In this document: piece after piece, positions 1 to 3,729 of the stretch
Numbering within the stretch: the first letter of the stretch is position 1
Layout: the number at the start of each line of letters is the position of its first letter
From: Planctomycetes bacterium UBA1146
GTDB taxonomy: Bacteria; Planctomycetota; UBA8108; UBA1146
Assembly (NCBI GenBank): GCA_002311345.1
Contig: DCAA01000040.1
Span: 6,204-11,500, forward strand
Length of the DNA stretch: 5,297 bases
Direction of reading: 5' to 3'
Translations under genes and position numbers: made by a program
The notes under the pieces: model-generated
Database searches by the model: none
Told to the model about the DNA's origin: nothing
Seen by the model: only the letters and a program-made list of their open reading frames with translations

Positions 1-63
1 CTGGTGCTGTTCGGTGCCCTGCTGATGCTACTTCCATCCGATCGACAGGCCCGTAACCGCTAG
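1..63 (+). CDS. C-terminal end of an unidentified, possibly membrane, protein (5' part outside window)
   Basis: Reading from base 1 in frame gives 20 codons and then TAG at 61-63: LVLFGALLMLLPSDRQARNR. Eleven mostly hydrophobic residues are followed by a short charged tail, which resembles the last transmembrane segment and cytoplasmic tail of an integral membrane protein. Too little is visible to name a family. Support for it being real is its stop codon, which shares the palindrome CTAG (60-63) with the stop of the opposing pgpA gene. The same arrangement joins the two well-supported convergent genes at 3726-3729. A chance open frame of 20 codons is common, so this call is tentative. Confidence 0.42.
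   Translation: MVLFGALLMLLPSDRQARNR
60..63. other. CTAG shared by two convergent stop codons (unknown gene / pgpA)
   Basis: TAG at 61-63 ends the plus-strand frame and TAG on the minus strand (62-60) ends pgpA. The two genes therefore overlap by four bases on one palindrome. No stem followed by a T-run is visible on either side. Confidence 0.5.
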
Positions 64-563
64 AGATCCGTCAGCAGATCAGCACCCAGATAGAGCAGGA
101 GAGCAGCTCCCGCACCCGCTGCGATGTCATCCAGCAGCACTCCCCAGCCCTCGGGCAGGGTTTCGAGCCGTCGGATTCCCAGCGGTTTCAGCACATCGAG
201 CAGTCGAAATAACCCGAACGCCGTGATCCAGGGCACGAGGCTGGAGGGATGTAACGACGCGGAGATTAAGGGGATGACGCTCAACGCCACGTACTGCCCC
301 GCGACCTCATCGATCACCACCGCACCGGGATCCTTGGTGCCGAAGATCGATTCGATGTGACGACCACAGACGATGCACGCCACCGATGCGATGAATGCCA
401 GCGCCGGAAACAAATAAATGCGGTATGAATCCGGGCAGTAATTCCACGCCCCAACTCCCACCAGCAACGCTGCAAGACTGCCCGCTGTTCCTGGAGCCCA
501 GGGCGAATACCCAGCACCGAGGAAGGTCAGTATCATCCGATGAACCGTACCGGCACTCTTCAA
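60..563 (-). CDS. pgpA: Phosphatidylglycerophosphatase A (PgpA)
   Basis: This inner-membrane lipid phosphatase removes phosphate from phosphatidylglycerol-phosphate to give phosphatidylglycerol, the step after PgsA. The product is 167 aa, close to the usual family length. Family motifs are intact: GAGYSPWAPGTAGSL (16-30), KDPGAVVIDEVAGQ (77-90, with D85/E86), FRLLDVLKP (119-127) and WGVLLDDIAAG (140-150, with D145/D146). The acidic residues are the expected metal-binding catalytic ones. Hydrophobic segments lie near 28-40, 50-66, 90-101 and 148-164. The chosen start is TTG (563-561), which overlaps the pgsA TGA stop as TTGA and suggests translational coupling; a GAGAGG sequence lies 11 bases upstream. 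An ATG at 536 (residue 10) would still keep all motifs but has no purine-rich ribosome site. It is the last gene of the rimO-pgsA-pgpA block and faces a convergent gene at its 3' end. Confidence 0.95.
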   Translation of the reverse strand: MKSAGTVHRMILTFLGAGYSPWAPGTAGSLAALLVGVGAWNYCPDSYRIYLFPALAFIASVACIVCGRHIESIFGTKDPGAVVIDEVAGQYVALSVIPLISASLHPSSLVPWITAFGLFRLLDVLKPLGIRRLETLPEGWGVLLDDIAAGAGAALLLYLGADLLTDL

Positions 564-1204
564 GCGGAGATCCGCCTCTCTCGTTCGGTTCGAATGGCAA
601 AGAGCAGATAATCGACCGCAGACCAGATGGTGGTAACCAGGGTTCCCCAGAACAGAATCACCGTGACAACTTCCAGCGCCTGGTAAAACACCGGGCCGAT
701 GTCTGCCTCACTATTGGCCTCCAGCAACATTGCGGCCGGAATCAACATCGATTGCAGAACCATCTTCAATTTGCCACCGGCGCGCGCTCCGAATGCCACT
801 CCCTGGCTCTCCATGTATGAACGGATACCGCTGACGAGAAACTCACGCGCCACGATGATGACGACAAACCAGGGCCGAATCAGATCAGGAGTGAGAACTA
901 CCAGGTAGATGAGGGTGCCGCAAATCACGATCTTGTCGACGAAGGTATCAGCGAGTCGCCCGAACGCTGTCACCATCTTCCAACGACGTGCGATATATCC
1001 ATCAATAAAATCAGTAACCACACAGAGAATGAAGGCAATAGTTGCGATGTTGAGCGCGAGATGGCGATCATTGATGATCCCCCACCCGGAGATTTCCAGG
1101 GTCAGCATGGCAAACAGAAGCAGCGCGATCCCGAGCCGTCCGAGCGTGATGAGATTGGGCAGGTTACGCCAGTCTCTTCCCCTCAGCGGTGTTTCGGGGA
1201 TCAA
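560..1204 (-). CDS. pgsA: CDP-diacylglycerol--glycerol-3-phosphate 3-phosphatidyltransferase (phosphatidylglycerophosphate synthase)
   Basis: This integral membrane enzyme transfers a phosphatidyl group from CDP-diacylglycerol to glycerol-3-phosphate, making phosphatidylglycerol-phosphate and releasing CMP. The product is 214 aa. The complete CDP-alcohol phosphotransferase signature D-x2-DG-x2-AR-x8-G-x3-D-x3-D is present with D65, D68, G69, A72, R73, G82, D86 and D90. Other PgsA-type landmarks are NLPNLITLGRL (14-24), REFLVSGIR (120-128) and GKLKM (144-148). About six hydrophobic segments fit the family topology. The start is TTG at 1204-1202. An in-frame TGA lies upstream with no other start in between, and the next Met is past the conserved NLPN, so TTG is effectively forced; a purine-rich AAGGGGGAG precedes it. 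The gene overlaps the end of rimO by 41 bases in another frame and the start of pgpA by 4 bases, placing two sequential lipid enzymes in one unit. Confidence 0.96.
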   Translation of the reverse strand: MIPETPLRGRDWRNLPNLITLGRLGIALLLFAMLTLEISGWGIINDRHLALNIATIAFILCVVTDFIDGYIARRWKMVTAFGRLADTFVDKIVICGTLIYLVVLTPDLIRPWFVVIIVAREFLVSGIRSYMESQGVAFGARAGGKLKMVLQSMLIPAAMLLEANSEADIGPVFYQALEVVTVILFWGTLVTTIWSAVDYLLFAIRTERERRISA

Positions 1205-2588
1205 CTTCTCCCCCTTCTGTCTGCTCGATGGACTGCAAATTCCCGGTCAGTTCTGCAATCAGGTCGTAGTCGTCAGTCTCCGTGATGCGACAGGGCACCA
1301 TCTCGCCAACCTGGCCGGATCCCGCCGGGAGTCTGATGGACGAGTCTATCTCCGGTGCCTCTGCATAGGAACGGCCGAGCAAAGATCCCGTCTCCTGACA
1401 AACAGAGTCAATCAGTACATCGACCTCGCTACCGAGGCGAGACCGATTCCACGAAAAAGCGACCTCTTGCTGGACAAGCATCAACTCCTCGACTCGCCGC
1501 TGCTGCTCTTGCTCGGGAACTCGATCTGGCAGTTTTTCCGCCGGTGTACCCTCTTCGGCTGACCAGGGGAACACACCGACACGTTCGAGACCCGTTTCCT
1601 GAACAAAATCCACCAGTTTCTCGAACTGCTCTTTCGTTTCGCCAGGAAATCCGACGATGAAAGTAGTTCGTAGTACCAGCGATGGAATTCGCTCACGCAT
1701 TCTGCTGAAAAGATCTCTTGTTCCTTCTTCTCCGAGCCGTCGTCCCATTCGTTTCAACATGGTGTTATCGATGTGCTGGATCGGCATATCGATGTACGGA
1801 ATCACTCGATCGAGACGAGCGACTGCGTCGATCATCTCGTCAGAGAACTTGTAGGGATATGTATAGAGCAAGCGAATCCAGTCGATGCCGTCGACTTCAT
1901 TCAGGCTTTCCATGATGTCCGGCAACAGATACTCACCGTCGATGTCGAGCCCGTACGAGGTGAGATCCTGACTGATCAGGTTGATCTCCCGCGTACCATT
2001 GGCGACCAGTTCGTGCGCTTCCTTTACGATGAACTCGGGTGACTTGGAACGAAAACGGCCACGGAAGGACGGGATCGAACAGAAGGTGCAGGGATTATCA
2101 CAGCCCTCGCTGATCTTCAGGTAAGCAGTGTGTCGAGGAGTCAGCCGAAGCCGTGAGTCCTCGGACCATGCCGGGTGATTGGCATCCCCGACATGCACCC
2201 TACGAGCATCTCGGACTTCCTGCATCAGGCCGGCGAGGATCTCCCCCATGCGCGGATACTCCGACATACCGACGATGGCATCGATCTCGGGGATCTCGTT
2301 GGCAAGTTCCTCGGGATAGCGTTGCCCCAGACACCCGGCAACCACCACACGCTTGGCCGGATCAGAGTCCTTGAGCTTGACCAGATCGAGGATCGCATCG
2401 ATGGACTCCTGCTTGGCACTCTCGATGAAACCGCAGGTATTCACCATCAGGATGTCTGCATCCTCTGGCCGCTGGGAAATCACGAAACCCTCCGCCCCGA
2501 CTCGTCCGAGAATTACTTCGGAGTCGACCAGGTTTTTGGGGCACCCCAGGCTGACGAGGTGGATGGCGATCGGATTCAACGAGTTCAA
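1164..2588 (-). CDS. rimO: Ribosomal protein S12 methylthiotransferase RimO (radical SAM)
   Basis: RimO is a cytoplasmic radical-SAM enzyme with two iron-sulfur clusters that adds a methylthio group to the beta carbon of a conserved aspartate in ribosomal protein S12 (Asp88/89 in E. coli numbering). With the preferred TTG start (2588-2586) the product is 474 aa. The N-terminal methylthiotransferase domain has its three cluster cysteines in SLGCPKN (C16), NTCGFI (C52) and AGCLGQRY (C86). The radical SAM motif is GCDNPCTFCSIP (C163, C167, C170). RimO-type signatures follow: DMPIQHIDNTMLKRMGR (268-284) and RTTFIVGFPGET (307-318). A C-terminal TRAM region contains the RimO-like RSYAEAPEID (406-415). 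A GTG at 2621-2619 would add 11 residues, but it lies at or before the predicted transcription start and lacks a ribosome site. The TTG has GGGAGGAA just upstream, with a rather short 4-nt spacer after GGAGG. The 3' end overlaps pgsA by 41 bases. Confidence 0.96.
   Translation of the reverse strand: MNSLNPIAIHLVSLGCPKNLVDSEVILGRVGAEGFVISQRPEDADILMVNTCGFIESAKQESIDAILDLVKLKDSDPAKRVVVAGCLGQRYPEELANEIPEIDAIVGMSEYPRMGEILAGLMQEVRDARRVHVGDANHPAWSEDSRLRLTPRHTAYLKISEGCDNPCTFCSIPSFRGRFRSKSPEFIVKEAHELVANGTREINLISQDLTSYGLDIDGEYLLPDIMESLNEVDGIDWIRLLYTYPYKFSDEMIDAVARLDRVIPYIDMPIQHIDNTMLKRMGRRLGEEGTRDLFSRMRERIPSLVLRTTFIVGFPGETKEQFEKLVDFVQETGLERVGVFPWSAEEGTPAEKLPDRVPEQEQQRRVEELMLVQQEVAFSWNRSRLGSEVDVLIDSVCQETGSLLGRSYAEAPEIDSSIRLPAGSGQVGEMVPCRITETDDYDLIAELTGNLQSIEQTEGGEVDPRNTAEGKRLA
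1208..1217 (-). promoter_or_regulatory. Ribosome binding site of pgsA, inside the rimO coding region
   Basis: On the minus strand AAGGGGGAGAAG directly precedes the TTG at 1204. The G-rich core gives a 4-7 base spacing depending on alignment. It decides the pgsA start because no ATG or GTG is available upstream of the conserved NLPN motif in that frame. Confidence 0.6.
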
Positions 2589-2591
2589 TAT

Positions 2592-2598
2592 TCCTCCC
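2592..2598 (-). promoter_or_regulatory. Ribosome binding site supporting the TTG start of rimO
   Basis: The minus strand reads GGGAGGAATA and then TTG (2588-2586). GGAGG is a near-perfect Shine-Dalgarno core with a short spacer of 4 bases. A second TTG at 2579-2577 would have a 13-base spacer. The longer GTG start at 2621 has only pyrimidine-rich sequence upstream, so this site argues for the shorter protein. Confidence 0.6.
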
Positions 2599-2600
2599 GC

Positions 2601-2619
2601 GACCGAAATCGAATCGGTC
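2601..2619 (-). promoter_or_regulatory. Dyad at the predicted 5' end of the rimO transcript (operator or 5' hairpin)
   Basis: GACCGA (2601-2606) and TCGGTC (2614-2619) are perfect 6-base inverted repeats around a 7-base centre. The dyad begins at the transcription start predicted from the -10 element and ends just before GCGGGAGG. In DNA it is placed like a repressor operator overlapping +1. In RNA it would be a 5'-terminal stem-loop, a structure known to protect mRNAs from 5'-end-dependent decay. Which of these applies, if either, cannot be told from sequence. Confidence 0.4.
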
Positions 2620-2624
2620 ACTGG

Positions 2625-2652
2625 ATCATAGCAAGCGAGGGAATTTTTTCAC
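2625..2652 (-). promoter_or_regulatory. Predicted sigma-70-type promoter of the rimO-pgsA-pgpA operon
   Basis: On the minus strand an extended -10 element TGC-TATGAT (hexamer at 2630-2625, 5 of 6 to the TATAAT consensus) is preceded by a 16-base spacer and GTGAAA (2652-2647, 4 of 6 to TTGACA). The expected transcription start is A2618 or G2619. That leaves a leader of about 31 bases before the TTG start of rimO, with the ribosome site inside it. The match is to the general bacterial housekeeping consensus; the host's own sigma preference is not known. Confidence 0.6.
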
Positions 2653-2660
2653 CTGCTTGG

Positions 2661-2720
2661 GATGGAACCACAGAACCGGAGATGGACCCAGGTATCCCTG
2701 GATGGTGGTATGTCGCCGGA
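2661..2720 (+). repeat. Three 20-bp-phased GATGG repeats upstream of the DUF2891 gene
   Basis: GATGG starts at 2661, 2681 and 2701, exactly 20 bases apart, continuing as GATGGAACCA, GATGGACCCA and GATGGTGGTA. The first and third units also share CCGGA at their ends (2676-2680 and 2716-2720), in the same register. Twenty bases is about two helical turns, as seen for direct-repeat regulator sites. The period is not a multiple of three, so it does not reflect a protein repeat in the longer open frame. Confidence 0.35.
2688..2701. repeat. Short perfect inverted repeat CCAGG-TATC-CCTGG
   Basis: Five-base arms flank a 4-base centre, inside the GATGG repeat block between the rimO promoter and the DUF2891 ribosome site. 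It could be part of an operator or a small leader hairpin. Arms this short also arise by chance. Confidence 0.25.
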
Positions 2721-2723
2721 GGA
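2718..2723 (+). promoter_or_regulatory. Ribosome binding site that sets the DUF2891 start
   Basis: GGAGGA followed by a 7-base spacer (AACACAG) precedes ATG at 2731. The upstream in-frame ATGs at 2662 and 2710 have no comparable site. This is the strongest Shine-Dalgarno arrangement in the window. Confidence 0.75.
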
Positions 2724-2730
2724 AACACAG

Positions 2731-3729
2731 ATGCCGATAGATGGGAAGATCGAAGAACTTGCCCAACTGGCCCTCTCTTGCATCGACCGGGAACATCCCT
2801 ACTACCTCGGTCTCGTCCTGCATTCAGAGACTGACCTCAAACTGCCACGCCAACTCACTCCTGTGTTTCGGGGTGCCTTCGACTGGCATTCGGCAGTTCA
2901 TTGCCACTGGACACTGGTACGTGCTCTCAGGATGGGTGTTGAAGAGCAACTGGCAGACCGTTGCCGTGCGGCACTGAATACATCTCTGAACGAACAGGAC
3001 ATAGAACAAGAGGCCCGCTTCGTCGATGACCGGCCCGGCTTCGAGATCCCTTATGGTCGCGCCTGGTTATTACAACTTTGCACCGAGTTGAAGGAGACGC
3101 GCGACCCCCTGGCAGAAAACCTGGTCCCGCTCGAGAAACGTGCTCGACGAGATCTCCTCGGGTGGTGTTCACGGCTCGTTCACCCGATTCGTTCCGGTCA
3201 ACACGACCAGTCGATGTTCTCGCTTGGCCTGTTCCACGACTGGGCCGTATCGAACCAGGACGAAGAGTGTGTCGAAACGGTAGGGTCCATCAGTCGTCGT
3301 CATCATGGAGAAGATCGACATCTCCCATGCCAATTCGAACCCTCGAATCACGACTTTCTTTCTCCATCTCTCGCCACGGCGGACCTGATGCGTCGGGTAC
3401 TCTCGCGCGACGAGTTCGGAGCCTGGATCACACAGGCTCATCCAGAAGTGGCCGCAGGAAAATGGCCCTCTTTCATCGCACATTGCCCCGATCCTTCGGA
3501 CGGGAAATTGTCCCATCTCGATGGCCTCAACCTGTCTCGGGGATGGATGCTCGATGCCATAGCAGATGGACTTGGAGAATATCCACCTGGCATCGAGACG
3601 ATGGCACGGGAACACGAGGTGGCAGGGTTCGCTGGTATTCACCCGGAGCATTACTCGGGCTCTCACTGGCTCGCTTCGTTCGCGATGTACCTGATGACAA
3701 AACGATGGAAACTCACCGAGTTGAGCTAG
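2731..3729 (+). CDS. DUF2891 family protein, function unknown
   Basis: This 332 aa protein matches, from memory, the DUF2891 family across its whole length. Signature blocks in order are FDWHSAVHCHW (50-60), PYGRAWLL (107-114), HPIRSGQHDQSMFSL (151-165), EPSNHDFLSPSLATADLMRRVL-type block (203-224), SDGKLSHLDGLNLSRGWML (256-274) and HWLASFAMYLM (312-322). There is no signal peptide or clear transmembrane segment, so it is probably cytoplasmic. Conserved Asp, His, Glu, Asn and Trp in evenly spread helical-looking blocks suggest an enzyme or ligand-binding protein, perhaps an alpha-helical toroid; this is inference, and no biochemical role is known to me. ATG 2731 is chosen for its GGAGGA site; ATG 2662 would add 23 unconserved-looking residues. 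It is the only plus-strand gene between two minus-strand housekeeping genes: divergent from rimO and sharing overlapping stop codons with ftsK. No convincing promoter of its own was found. Confidence 0.88.
   Translation: MPIDGKIEELAQLALSCIDREHPYYLGLVLHSETDLKLPRQLTPVFRGAFDWHSAVHCHWTLVRALRMGVEEQLADRCRAALNTSLNEQDIEQEARFVDDRPGFEIPYGRAWLLQLCTELKETRDPLAENLVPLEKRARRDLLGWCSRLVHPIRSGQHDQSMFSLGLFHDWAVSNQDEECVETVGSISRRHHGEDRHLPCQFEPSNHDFLSPSLATADLMRRVLSRDEFGAWITQAHPEVAAGKWPSFIAHCPDPSDGKLSHLDGLNLSRGWMLDAIADGLGEYPPGIETMAREHEVAGFAGIHPEHYSGSHWLASFAMYLMTKRWKLTELS
3726..3729. other. CTAG shared by two convergent stop codons (DUF2891 gene / ftsK)
   Basis: TAG at 3727-3729 ends the DUF2891 gene and TAG on the minus strand (3728-3726) ends ftsK. 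There is no intergenic space, and I see no hairpin with a T-run in the flanking coding sequence, so termination must occur inside the opposing gene or be factor-dependent. Confidence 0.9.

Noticed and set aside
1..37. Possible minus-strand gene start (ATG at 37-35) after pgpA, where cinA might be expected
   Set aside because: The translation MEVASAGHRTAP does not resemble the CinA N-terminus and there is no ribosome site; the plus-strand frame with the shared CTAG stop explains the region better.
153..160. GGGCAGGG, a perfect match to the E. coli FtsK-orienting consensus GGGNAGGG, near an ftsK gene
   Set aside because: With seven fixed bases about 0.65 matches are expected in a window this size over both strands, more in G-rich DNA. 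One copy inside pgpA is not evidence of function, and the host's own motif is unknown.
909..1562. Plus-strand open frame of 217 codons opposite pgsA and rimO
   Set aside because: Antisense shadow of two confidently identified genes, without a family signature.
2693..2714. Plus-strand -10-like sequences TATCCC and TGG-TATGTC for the DUF2891 gene
   Set aside because: Both match the consensus poorly and lack a -35 at proper spacing. The second would start transcription inside the ribosome site.
2662..2730. Longer DUF2891 start at ATG 2662 (or 2710)
   Set aside because: No ribosome site precedes either ATG, while GGAGGA with 7-base spacing precedes ATG 2731. The extra residues do not resemble the family N-terminus.
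2175..2834. Plus-strand open frame of 219 codons over the rimO start and control region
   Set aside because: Antisense to conserved rimO sequence and crossing the promoter region; no recognisable domain.
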